DNA of 64,000 nt, taken from NCBI RefSeq assembly GCF_040892615.1, contig NZ_JBFRYC010000004.1, positions 124,001-188,000 on the forward strand, in the 5' to 3' direction. The position numbers and the translations under genes were made by a program. The notes beneath the pieces were generated by a model. It searched no databases. It was given only the letters and a program-made list of their open reading frames with translations, and was not told the origin of the DNA. Shown piece by piece: positions 18,103-26,472 of the stretch. This DNA comes from Thioclava arctica (GTDB lineage: Bacteria > Pseudomonadota > Alphaproteobacteria > Rhodobacterales > Rhodobacteraceae). Positions within the stretch are counted from its first letter, which is position 1, and the number at the start of each line of letters is the position of its first letter.

Positions 18103-18276
18103 ATGGGTATGGTGATTGCGGAAAGCTACCGCGGTATGGGCGTGATCTTTGAAATCGTCGCGGATCGCCTTTTGGTACCGGTTGCGGTGATTGTGGCGCT
18201 GATGGGGGCGGCTTTGGTCGGGGTGCAGCTTCTCGATGTCCTCGGCATTGATCCCGCCCTGCTGCACCGCATCTAA
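18103..18276 (+). CDS. Small predicted membrane protein, hypothetical
   Basis: A 57-residue reading frame in the 430-base gap between rseP and bamA. It starts with ATG after AAGGA (8 bases upstream) and shows GC-rich third codon positions like its neighbours. A single hydrophobic helix runs from about residue 23 to 44 (LLVPVAVIVALMGAALVGV). An alternative GTG start at 18082 would add 7 residues. I do not recognise a family. Its position suggests an envelope role, but this is inference. Confidence 0.45.
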   Translation: MGMVIAESYRGMGVIFEIVADRLLVPVAVIVALMGAALVGVQLLDVLGIDPALLHRI

Positions 18277-18310
18277 AATAGCATATATCTTTCGATCAGT
18301 TGTGGCCCTT

Positions 18311-18402
18311 GCGTAACCCAACGCAAATAGTTGCGTCATGGGGGGCTGTGCACTTTGACAAGACGGGCCTGCTTCGGTAGTCACTTTACAAAAGAAAAGT
18401 GA
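18311..18402 (+). promoter_or_regulatory. Candidate bamA promoter region with inverted repeats
   Basis: TTGCGT and ACGCAA (about 18310-18326) form an inverted repeat, with a further TTGCGT just after. TTGACA at 18355-18360 could be a -35 element, with a weak -10 (TAGTCA) 17 bases on. TCACTTT at 18381-18387 and AAAGTGA at 18396-18402 form a second inverted repeat directly before the bamA ribosome binding site. Together these suggest bamA has its own regulated promoter. Confidence 0.3.
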
Positions 18403-18422
18403 ATACTTGGCGGGAGAGGGCG

Positions 18423-20744
18423 ATGTCGATCGGCTTGCAATCAGTGCTCAGAATCTGTGCGACGCGAAATGCCCTTCGGGCGAGCGTGGTTTTTCCTGCG
18501 GTAGCAATGGCTTGCTTGGCTGTGCCCCAGGTAGCCCAAGCGCAGCAATATAGTTTCTCTTCGGTAAAAGTGGTGGGCAACGAGCGTATCGAGCCCGCTA
18601 CGATTCTGGCATATGCGAGAATCGCTCGTAATCAGGCGGTTTCTGCGGCCGATCTAAATGCTGCCTATCAGCGCATTTCTGGCTCGGGCCTGTTTGAAAC
18701 TGTGTCGCTGACGCCTCAGGGCCGCACATTGGTTATTCAGGTGCAGGAATATCCCACGATCAGCGTGATCAACTTCGAGGGCAACAAGCGCATCAAGGAT
18801 GAGCAGCTGGCCTCGATCGTGCAAAGCAAACCGAACCGTGTCTATAAACCCTCAGAAGTTGAGGCGGATGCCCAGCGTCTGGTGCAGGCCTATTCCCAAG
18901 ATGGCCGGATGGCGGCGCGCGTGACGCCCAAGGTGATCCGACGCTCGAACAATCGCGTCGACATCGCTTTTGAAATCAAAGAGGGCAAGATCACCTCGGT
19001 TGAGCGGATCTCGTTTACCGGTAACCGGTCTTATTCGGATCGCCGTTTGCGTCAGGCGCTTGCGACCAAACAAGCTGGCTTGTTCCGCACCTTCGTGAAA
19101 AATGACACATTCAACCCTGATCGTGTTCCGCTGGATCAGCAAAAGCTGGTCGATTTCTATCAGTCGCGCGGCTTCAAAGATGTGCAGGTAACGGGTGTAT
19201 CCTCGCAGATGACGCGCCAGCGTGATGCCTTTTTCATGACGTTCAACGTGATTGAAGGGCAGAAATTCCACTTCAACAAGGTCGATACCGTTTCAGAAAT
19301 TCCCGAGCTGGATTCTGCGAAATTTGCCAAGCTGGCAAATATCAGCACGGGGCAAACCTATTCGCCCCAAGCGATTGATCTGGTTGTGACGCGGATGGAA
19401 CAGCAGGCGATCAAGGACGGCGCGCAATTCGTGCGTGTCGAGCCGCGTATTACCGAAGACCAGCGCACCCAATCTGTCAATGTCACCTTTGCATTGGTGC
19501 GCGGGCCGCGCGTTTTCGTGCAGCGCATTGATATTGAAGGCAATACCAGCACGCTGGATCGGGTGGTACGGCGCGAATTCCGCACGGTTGAGGGCGACCC
19601 CTACAACCCGCGCGAAATCAAGAACGCCGCTGATCGCATTCGTGGCACCGGCTATTTCAAGAATGTCGATGTCAACACCAAGCAAGGCTCGTCTCCCGAT
19701 CAGGTCGTTGTGGGTGTGAACGTCGAAGAGCAGCCCACCGGCTCGCTTGGTTTCGGCGCGTCCTATAGTGCGACGGACGGTGTCGGCGTGAACGCGTCCT
19801 TGCAGGAAAACAACTTCCTTGGGCGTGGGCAATACTTGGGCCTATCGCTTGGCACGACGACGGATAACAACTCTTCAAGCCTGCGCTTCGTTGAGCCGCG
19901 CTTCTTGGGACGGAATGTGAAATTCTCGTTCGGGGCGTATTACAACACCTCGAGCAGTGCTTCGAACACCAATTACGACACCAAACGCATGTCGATTTCG
20001 CCGGCGTTTGAATTCCCGGTCTCCGAGCGTGGCCGTCTGGAAGTGCGTTATAAGCTTGGTCAAGATGAGCTGAAAAATGTCACGACCGCCTCATCGCCGA
20101 TTTTGCAGAGCGAGGAAGGCAAGCGGGTCTATTCCGGTCCGGGATATACTTACACGTTCGACACCTCGATTGATCAGATTGACCCGCGCTACAACATGAA
20201 GTTCACGGTCTCGCAGGATTTCTGGGGGCTGGGCGGTGATATTACTGGCGGCATCACCTCGGCCAAGATTCAGGGCGAGCGCAAGATCATGAACGAAGAG
20301 GTCACGCTGCGCGCCTCGCTTGAAGGCGGCGCGGTTCATGCCTCTGGCGGCACCACGATCCTGCAACGCTATAGTGGCAGCCAGATTCGCGGCTTTGAAA
20401 GCTACGGCATCGGCCCGCGTGATACCGCTGCAGCCAACCAAGACGCGCTTGGCGGGAATTTCTACTGGGTCGGCAAAGTCGAGGCACAATTCCCGATCGG
20501 CCTGCCCGAAGAATATGGCGTCACCGGTGGTGTGTTCTTCGATGTCGGCTCTGTCTGGGGGCTCGACAATACAGCGGGAGCAGGGACCGTGGATGACTCC
20601 ATGCATGTGCGCTCTGCTGTTGGGGTGTCGATCTTCTGGGACTCGGCGATTGGTCCGCTGCGCCTGAATTTCTCGAAAACGGTCAAGAAAGAAACCTACG
20701 ACAAGCCGCAGAATTTCGACCTGACTTTGTCGACGCAATTCTGA
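18423..20744 (+). CDS. bamA: Outer membrane protein assembly factor BamA
   Basis: BamA inserts beta-barrel proteins into the outer membrane. The 773-residue protein has a signal peptide ending at about residue 42 (VAQAQ-Q), five POTRA repeats to about residue 415, then a C-terminal 16-strand barrel with the VRGF-like GSQIRGFESYGIGPRD segment and a terminal Phe. The ATG at 18423 follows GGGAGAGGG; the longer ORF start at 18399 is a GTG without support. It lies between rseP and the Skp/OmpH-like gene, the conserved envelope-biogenesis order. Confidence 0.97.
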   Translation: MSIGLQSVLRICATRNALRASVVFPAVAMACLAVPQVAQAQQYSFSSVKVVGNERIEPATILAYARIARNQAVSAADLNAAYQRISGSGLFETVSLTPQGRTLVIQVQEYPTISVINFEGNKRIKDEQLASIVQSKPNRVYKPSEVEADAQRLVQAYSQDGRMAARVTPKVIRRSNNRVDIAFEIKEGKITSVERISFTGNRSYSDRRLRQALATKQAGLFRTFVKNDTFNPDRVPLDQQKLVDFYQSRGFKDVQVTGVSSQMTRQRDAFFMTFNVIEGQKFHFNKVDTVSEIPELDSAKFAKLANISTGQTYSPQAIDLVVTRMEQQAIKDGAQFVRVEPRITEDQRTQSVNVTFALVRGPRVFVQRIDIEGNTSTLDRVVRREFRTVEGDPYNPREIKNAADRIRGTGYFKNVDVNTKQGSSPDQVVVGVNVEEQPTGSLGFGASYSATDGVGVNASLQENNFLGRGQYLGLSLGTTTDNNSSSLRFVEPRFLGRNVKFSFGAYYNTSSSASNTNYDTKRMSISPAFEFPVSERGRLEVRYKLGQDELKNVTTASSPILQSEEGKRVYSGPGYTYTFDTSIDQIDPRYNMKFTVSQDFWGLGGDITGGITSAKIQGERKIMNEEVTLRASLEGGAVHASGGTTILQRYSGSQIRGFESYGIGPRDTAAANQDALGGNFYWVGKVEAQFPIGLPEEYGVTGGVFFDVGSVWGLDNTAGAGTVDDSMHVRSAVGVSIFWDSAIGPLRLNFSKTVKKETYDKPQNFDLTLSTQF

Positions 20745-20757
20745 TTGGTCTGATCGG

Positions 20758-21537
20758 ATGAGAGGTGCGTTTGCTCTGGCTCTGGTGTTGGCGGGTTTCG
20801 CCGCGCCGGGGCTTGCGCAACAGGCTCCGTCTGCGTCCCCGGTTCCGCCTGCGGCGCAAACCCCGGTTCTGACGCTGGACTGGGAGCGTTTGTACGACAA
20901 TTCGCTCTGGGGCAAACGGGTGGCGCGCGAGATCGAGACCGCGTCAGCCGATCTGCGCACCGAAAACAACCGCATCGCCGCTCAGCTTGAGGCCGAAGAA
21001 CGCGATCTGACAGATCGCCGCCCCAAGATGGACCCGGCCGCATTTCAAACCGCTGCGGATGTGTTTGACAAACGCGCCACTGCCATTCGCGCCGCGCAAA
21101 AGGCCAAGGCGGATGCGATCCAGCAGCAACTCAACAACGAGCGGCAAGGGTTTTTACAAGCTGTAATGCCCAAACTGGACGAGGTTTTGCGCGCGCGCGG
21201 CGCCGAGGTGGTTCTGGATTCGCGGGTGATCATTCGCGGCCTCGCCTCGGCGGATGTGACTGCGCAACTGGGCGAACGGATCGATTCCGAGGTCGGCGAT
21301 GGGGCAGGGCAGGTGACCGCCAGCGTTCCCGCGACTGGTACGCAACCCGATAGCAAAAATACGGCGCCCGCGGCCCCCGATGCGCCCACAGGCAGCACGA
21401 ATGGGGATGGGGGCGTTTTTGTGGATGACAGCCTCAATTCGAATGCCAAAACGGGTGCTGATCCTGCGCTGAACGGGGGCAGCCCACCCGATCCGACGCC
21501 GCCTCTTGGTCTGCCGATGCCCAAGTTGAAGAACTAA
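20758..21537 (+). CDS. OmpH/Skp family periplasmic chaperone
   Basis: A 259-residue exported protein. The signal peptide ends near residue 21 (GLAQQ). Residues about 37-175 match the OmpH/Skp pattern: a short strand VLTLDWERLY, a long Ala/Glu/Lys-rich coiled coil, then the EVVLDSRVIIRG strand. The last ~80 residues are a Pro/Gly/Asn/Asp-rich low-complexity tail not found in classical Skp. It probably delivers unfolded outer-membrane proteins to BamA, encoded 13 bases upstream. Confidence 0.87.
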   Translation: MRGAFALALVLAGFAAPGLAQQAPSASPVPPAAQTPVLTLDWERLYDNSLWGKRVAREIETASADLRTENNRIAAQLEAEERDLTDRRPKMDPAAFQTAADVFDKRATAIRAAQKAKADAIQQQLNNERQGFLQAVMPKLDEVLRARGAEVVLDSRVIIRGLASADVTAQLGERIDSEVGDGAGQVTASVPATGTQPDSKNTAPAAPDAPTGSTNGDGGVFVDDSLNSNAKTGADPALNGGSPPDPTPPLGLPMPKLKN

Positions 21538-21638
21538 CCATACCCCGGCAATCCTTGCCAAGTCCCTGATCCGTTGCTAGCAACGACTCAATCGAACGGG
21601 CCGCACCAGACGCAGCCTGAGTTGAAGGAGCCTTTTCG

Positions 21639-22100
21639 ATGACCGAACCCGCCCCCTATACCGAAGCTGATCTGGCGCTGATCAAGCGTATCATTCCCCA
21701 TCGCTACCCTTTCCTGCTGATCGACAAGGTGCGTGACATCGTGCCGATGAAGGGCGCGGTCGGAATCAAGAACGTGACCTGCAACGAACCCCATTTTCAG
21801 GGCCATTTCCCCGATATGCCGATCATGCCCGGTGTCACCATCGTAGAGGCGATGGCGCAGACCTCGGCCGTGGTGGTGGGGATTTCGCTCAACGTGGTGG
21901 ATCGCGACCTGCTGACCTATTTCATGGGCATCGACAAATGCAAATTCCGCCGCAAGGTCGTGCCGGGCGATGTGCTGGAGTTGCATGTCAACGTGAAACG
22001 CGGCGGTGGCAAGATCTGGAAGTTTGAGGGTCGCGCGATGGTCGAAGGAGAGTTGGCCTGCGAAGCCGAGTTCACCGCGATGATGGACTTGCAGGGCTGA
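21639..22100 (+). CDS. fabZ: 3-hydroxyacyl-ACP dehydratase FabZ
   Basis: A hot-dog-fold dehydratase of 153 residues acting in fatty acid elongation. The catalytic motif is clear: HFQGHFPDMPIMPGVTIVEAMAQ (split across residues about 51-73), with His in GHFP and Glu in VEAMAQ. Upstream, IIPHRYPFLLIDKV is the usual N-terminal block. It is 5 bases before lpxA, so hydroxyacyl-ACP supply and lipid A synthesis share a transcript. Confidence 0.97.
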   Translation: MTEPAPYTEADLALIKRIIPHRYPFLLIDKVRDIVPMKGAVGIKNVTCNEPHFQGHFPDMPIMPGVTIVEAMAQTSAVVVGISLNVVDRDLLTYFMGIDKCKFRRKVVPGDVLELHVNVKRGGGKIWKFEGRAMVEGELACEAEFTAMMDLQG

Positions 22101-22105
22101 GCGGC

Positions 22106-22903
22106 ATGACCATCGACCCAAGCGCGCAGATCCACGCCTCGGCGGTGATCGAAGAGGGCGCCACAATTGGCCCGGACTGCCAGATCGGCCCGTTCTGCGT
22201 CATCGGCCCCGAGGTGGTGCTGGGGCGCGGCGTGACGTTGCAGTCCCATGTCGTCATTCAGGGCGCCACGGAAATCGGTGAAGGAACCGAGGTCTTTCCC
22301 TTTGCCTCGCTAGGACAGATCCCGCAAGATCTTAAATTCAAAGGCGAAAAGACACGCCTCAAGATCGGGGTACGCAACCGCATCCGCGAATATGTCACGA
22401 TGAACACCGGCACCGAGGGCGGTGGTGGCCTGACGCAGGTCGGCGATGACTGTCTGTTCATGTCGTCCTGCCATGTCGCGCATGATTGCAAGATCGGGGA
22501 CCGGGTGATCTTGGTCAATTCGGTCGCCGTCGCAGGTCATTGCGTATTGGAAGATGACGTGATCGTGGGCGGGCTGTCGGGGGTGCATCAATGGGTGCGC
22601 ATCGGGCGCGGCGCGATTATCGGGGCGCTCTCGATGGTGACGGCCGATGTGATCCCGCATGCGCTGGTTGCGGGGCCGCGTGCCACGCTTGAGGGGCTCA
22701 ATCTGGTGGGGCTCAAGCGCCGTGGCACCTCGCGCGAGGAGCTGTCGGCGCTGCGCGCGACATTTGCTGAGCTGTCCACGGGTAATTTCCGCGACTCTGC
22801 GCGCCGTCTGTCTGAGGGCAAGGTCGAGGGCGATTTGGCGCGTGAGGTGATTGATTTCATTCTCGGCCCGTCCGATCGCAGTTTTCTGACGCCGCATAAA
22901 TGA
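22106..22903 (+). CDS. lpxA: UDP-N-acetylglucosamine acyltransferase
   Basis: LpxA adds a 3-hydroxyacyl chain from ACP to UDP-GlcNAc, the first step of lipid A synthesis. The 265-residue protein has left-handed beta-helix hexapeptide repeats through residue ~190 and a helical C-terminus. The catalytic-His segment CHVAHDCKIGD is at about residues 121-131, and GGLSGVHQWVRIGRGA follows. The stop overlaps the ATG of lpxI by 4 bases. Confidence 0.97.
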   Translation: MTIDPSAQIHASAVIEEGATIGPDCQIGPFCVIGPEVVLGRGVTLQSHVVIQGATEIGEGTEVFPFASLGQIPQDLKFKGEKTRLKIGVRNRIREYVTMNTGTEGGGGLTQVGDDCLFMSSCHVAHDCKIGDRVILVNSVAVAGHCVLEDDVIVGGLSGVHQWVRIGRGAIIGALSMVTADVIPHALVAGPRATLEGLNLVGLKRRGTSREELSALRATFAELSTGNFRDSARRLSEGKVEGDLAREVIDFILGPSDRSFLTPHK

Positions 22904-23718
22904 GCGGGTCCGGGGATATTGCGCTGATCGCGGGACAGGGCGTTTTGCCCGGTCTGATTGCGCGAGCCGCGCCGGGACTGCTGGTCTGTGAGATGGAGGG
23001 CACGCCAAGCGAGATTGGCACACCCGAGACGCTGCGCTTTCGCGTCGAACGTCTGGTGCCGTTTCTCGATACGCTGGCAGATCGCGGGATCAAGCAGGTG
23101 GTGTTTGCCGGCGCCTTGCAGCGCCCGCGCGTCGATATGGAGCTGATCGACCCACGCTCGGCCCAGCTTGTGCCGCGCCTCGCGATGGCGATGCAGGGGG
23201 GCGATGATGCGACCCTGCGCGCGGTGATCGAGATTTTCGAGGATTGGGATTTTCAGGTCGTGGGCGCGCATGAGATCGCGCCCGATCTGGTTTGTGCCCC
23301 TGGCGTGATCTGCGGTGCGCCCAGTGACCGCGACCGCGCCGATATGGCTCGCGCCGCCGCCATCGTCGCCGATCTGGGGCGCGCCGATATTGGTCAGGGC
23401 GCGGTTGTGGCGGGCGGGTTGTGCTTGGCGGTCGAAACTTTGCCGGGTACCGATGCGATGCTCGATTTCGTGCACCTTCACAAAGGGTTGCGCGATGATC
23501 TTAAGGCCGCATCCGGGGTGTTCTATAAGGCCCCGAAACCGGGCCAGGATCGCCGCGCGGACCTGCCAGTCATCGGTGTGCGTACCGTGCAAAAGGCGGC
23601 CGCAGCCGGGCTGTCGGGCATCGCCTTTGAGGCGGGCGGCGTGATGTTGCTGGAACGCGACGCGGTGATAGCCGCTGCGCAGGACGCCGGTCTGTTCCTA
23701 TGGGCCTGTGCGCCATGA
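22900..23718 (+). CDS. lpxI: UDP-2,3-diacylglucosamine pyrophosphatase LpxI
   Basis: LpxI hydrolyses UDP-2,3-diacylglucosamine to lipid X in alphaproteobacteria that lack LpxH. The 272-residue protein shows the N-terminal IALIAGQGVLPGLIA motif, VFAGALQRPR, and the C-terminal VIGVRTVQKAAAAGLSGIAF block of the DUF1009 family. It overlaps lpxA by 4 bases and lpxB by 4 bases, matching the lpxA-lpxI-lpxB order known from Caulobacter and relatives. Confidence 0.96.
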   Translation: MSGSGDIALIAGQGVLPGLIARAAPGLLVCEMEGTPSEIGTPETLRFRVERLVPFLDTLADRGIKQVVFAGALQRPRVDMELIDPRSAQLVPRLAMAMQGGDDATLRAVIEIFEDWDFQVVGAHEIAPDLVCAPGVICGAPSDRDRADMARAAAIVADLGRADIGQGAVVAGGLCLAVETLPGTDAMLDFVHLHKGLRDDLKAASGVFYKAPKPGQDRRADLPVIGVRTVQKAAAAGLSGIAFEAGGVMLLERDAVIAAAQDAGLFLWACAP

Positions 23719-24869
23719 AGCTGTTCGTGATCGCGGGGGAGGCCTCGGGGGACAAGCTTGGCGGGGCACTGATGGAGGGGCTTGCAAAGCTTGCTCCGGG
23801 CATCGAATGGCAAGGGATTGGCGGGCCAGAGATGGCCGCGCAAGGGTTGGACAGCCGCATCGCGATGGAAGAACTGTCGGTGATGGGCCTGATGGAGGTG
23901 GTGCCGAAATATCGCCACCTGAAACGCCGGATTGCCGAAACCGCGCAGGCGGTGGTGGAGATGCGCCCCGATGCGCTGATCACCATCGACAGCCCCGATT
24001 TTTGCCTGCGCGTGGCGCGGCTTGCGCGCGAACAGCACCCTGATCTCAAGGTGGTCCACTATGTTGCGCCCTCAGTCTGGGCGTGGCGTCCGGGGCGTGC
24101 GGCTAAGATGGCGCAGGTGGTCGATCATGTGCTGGCGGTGCTGCCCTTTGAGCCGCCCTACATGCAGGCCGCCGGGATGAGCTGCGATTTCGTTGGCCAT
24201 CCGGTGGTGGCCGAACAGCGCGCCAGCGCCGCCGAGGCCGCGGCCTTTCGCGAAACCCACATGATCGGCCCCGATCAACCCTTGGCGCTGTGTCTGCCCG
24301 GTTCGCGCGCGGGCGAGGTCAAGCGGCTGGGCAAGCGATTTGACGAGGCGCTGATGCAGTTGCGCGATCGCGAGCCGGGCTTGCGCGTGGTGCTGCCCAC
24401 GGTGCGCGGCGTGGCCCCGATGGTGCGTGAAATGTCTGCGCGCTGGCCCATCGCCCCGATCGTGGTCGAACAGCCCGCCGACAAACGCGCGGCCTTTGCC
24501 GCAGCCAATGTCGCCCTTGCGGCAAGCGGCACGGTGAGCCTTGAATTGGCCGCCAATCGTGTGCCGATGGTCATTGCCTATGACGCCAGTTTCCTTACAT
24601 GGCATCTGATCTGGAACCTGATGATGAAGGTGGACACCGTGACGCTGGTCAATCTGGTGTCGGATACGCGCGCGATACCTGAATTTCTGGGGCCCGACTG
24701 CAAGCCGCGCGCAATCTCGCGCAAGCTGCTGCAGGTGCTTGAACAAGACGATGCGCGCGCAGAGCAATTTGCGGCGATGGAGCTGACAATGGAGCGCTTG
24801 GGCGAGGGCGGAGACCCGCCGGGCCTGCGCGCCGCGCGTTCGGTTCTGGAGTTTCTACAAAAGACGTAA
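23715..24869 (+). CDS. lpxB: Lipid-A-disaccharide synthase
   Basis: LpxB, a peripheral-membrane GT19 glycosyltransferase, joins lipid X to UDP-diacylglucosamine. The 384-residue protein has the N-terminal FVIAGEASGDKLGGALM motif, YVAPSVWAWRPGR, the CLPGSRAGEVKRLG donor-site loop and ALAASGTVSLELA. The ATG at 23715 lies in an ATGA overlap with the lpxI stop; the ORF start 5 codons upstream is unnecessary. It closes the long envelope block. Confidence 0.96.
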   Translation: MKLFVIAGEASGDKLGGALMEGLAKLAPGIEWQGIGGPEMAAQGLDSRIAMEELSVMGLMEVVPKYRHLKRRIAETAQAVVEMRPDALITIDSPDFCLRVARLAREQHPDLKVVHYVAPSVWAWRPGRAAKMAQVVDHVLAVLPFEPPYMQAAGMSCDFVGHPVVAEQRASAAEAAAFRETHMIGPDQPLALCLPGSRAGEVKRLGKRFDEALMQLRDREPGLRVVLPTVRGVAPMVREMSARWPIAPIVVEQPADKRAAFAAANVALAASGTVSLELAANRVPMVIAYDASFLTWHLIWNLMMKVDTVTLVNLVSDTRAIPEFLGPDCKPRAISRKLLQVLEQDDARAEQFAAMELTMERLGEGGDPPGLRAARSVLEFLQKT

Positions 24870-24968
24870 GCGCGCAGTTTCAGGAACATGGCGCGGGGTG
24901 TTCGCGTTGCGCGACAAGAGGGCGAGCAATTCCGTCTGCGCCCCATTTTTCAACCAAAGGTGATTGAT

Positions 24969-26264
24969 ATGGCCGCAGCGAAACCTTCTCAATTGTCGCT
25001 GATCGAAGTCACGTCGCTGGGCGTGGGCACGATGATCGGCGCGGGAATATTTGCGCTGTTTGGCGAGATTTCGACACTTGCGGGCGGGTATGCCTGGGCT
25101 GCTTTTCTGGCGGCGGGTGTGATCTCGGGATTGGCGGGCTATTCCTATTTCAGCTTGTCGAAAATTTCGAAGACCAATGGCGGGATCGCGGAATATCTGA
25201 CGCGGGGCTGGAACGGCGGGCTGACGGGGTCGGTGATTTCGCTGTGCTATTTTCTGTCCATCGCGATCGTGCTGGGATTGGTGGCGAAGTCTTTCGCGCA
25301 CTACTCGGTGCAGGTGTTCGGACTGAGCAACGCGATGACCGACCCGCTCGCGATTGCGATTATGGTGGTGTTTTTGCTGGTGAATGCCGCAGGCATCAAG
25401 TTCATGGGCATCTCCGAGAAGATCCTCGTGATCGCCAAGTTGGTCGTTTTAGTGGGCTTTACCGTCATCGCCTTCACCCATTTCAACGCCTCGGTCTATA
25501 GCGGAAATCAGGGCACGGTGGCCTTTGATTTCGGGAAATTCGTCAATGCGGTTGCGCTGGCGAACCTGTCGTTTGCGGGATTTGCGGTGATTGCCAATGC
25601 TGGGGGCAGCGTGCGCGCGGGTGCGGACACGATTGGGCGCGCGATCTTCATAGCGATTGCTGTGGTGGCACTGGTCTATGTCTCGCTCGATATCGCGGTG
25701 TTTGGCTCGATCTCACTGGATACGATCGAGACCGCCAAGAACTACGCCTTGGCCGAGGCTGCACGGCCAGTCTTGGGGCAGGCGGGGTTCGTGGTGCTGG
25801 GGCTGACAGCGATCATTTCAACGATGACCAATATCAACGCCAATACCTTTTCGGCTGCCAATACGATTTCCTATATGGGATCGGCCGGGCAGCTCAGCCC
25901 CAAACTCTCCAAGCGGCTGTTTTTGCGCCAAGGCAATATCGCGATGATCCTGACCGTAGTGATCGTGATGGCGATGATCTTGACCCTTGATCTGGGCCAG
26001 ATCGGCGATGTTGCGAGCCTGACCTTCTTGCTGGTGCACAGCTTTATTCCGCTGGGCAATGTGCTCAATCAGCGGCAAAGGACGGGGGCCAATCCGGTGT
26101 TGCTGTGGCTGGCGGTGATTGGCAATGGCGGGTTGGGGCTGTTTTTCATCTATCACCTCTTTGGTGGGCATGATCTGGAACTGCTGGTCTTTGCCGGGGT
26201 CGTGCTATTTGCGCTGGTGTTTGAGGTGATCAATACCCGTATCTTTGGCTCGAAAGCGGCGTGA
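24969..26264 (+). CDS. APC family amino acid permease
   Basis: An inner-membrane transporter of 431 residues with about 12 hydrophobic helices. The first has the APC signature VGTMIGAGIFALFGEI (about residues 17-32). The family carries amino acids, polyamines or organocations by proton or sodium coupling; the substrate is not deducible here. The ATG at 24969 follows AAAGGTGA by 5 bases; the longer ORF start has no coding support. It stands alone between lpxB and the octaheme cytochrome. Confidence 0.88.
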   Translation: MAAAKPSQLSLIEVTSLGVGTMIGAGIFALFGEISTLAGGYAWAAFLAAGVISGLAGYSYFSLSKISKTNGGIAEYLTRGWNGGLTGSVISLCYFLSIAIVLGLVAKSFAHYSVQVFGLSNAMTDPLAIAIMVVFLLVNAAGIKFMGISEKILVIAKLVVLVGFTVIAFTHFNASVYSGNQGTVAFDFGKFVNAVALANLSFAGFAVIANAGGSVRAGADTIGRAIFIAIAVVALVYVSLDIAVFGSISLDTIETAKNYALAEAARPVLGQAGFVVLGLTAIISTMTNINANTFSAANTISYMGSAGQLSPKLSKRLFLRQGNIAMILTVVIVMAMILTLDLGQIGDVASLTFLLVHSFIPLGNVLNQRQRTGANPVLLWLAVIGNGGLGLFFIYHLFGGHDLELLVFAGVVLFALVFEVINTRIFGSKAA

Positions 26265-26355
26265 AGCCGGGCATATGTCCGCCGCGCAAAGACCCGTCCA
26301 ACGAGTGGCGAGAGGGCGTGTTCCTGCACGCGCTCTCACGCTTGTTAAGGCCTTT

Positions 26356-26416
26356 GTGACAGCAAGCTGCGACAGTTGGTCACGAGAGGTTCACGCATCA
26401 TAACGTATCCGTGAAC
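26356..26416. promoter_or_regulatory. Inverted repeats upstream of octaheme cytochrome operon
   Basis: A perfect 7+7 inverted repeat, GTTCACG at 26389-26395 and CGTGAAC at 26410-26416 with a 14-base spacer, lies about 57-84 bases before the ATG. A weaker pair, GTGAC at 26356-26360 and GTCAC at 26379-26383, overlaps it on the left. The geometry suits a dimeric regulator binding near the promoter of the cytochrome genes. Confidence 0.4.
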
Positions 26417-26472
26417 GTAGAATTGCGGTAAGTTATGATCTCCAGCCAAAGACCAAACCTATCGGAGAGCTG

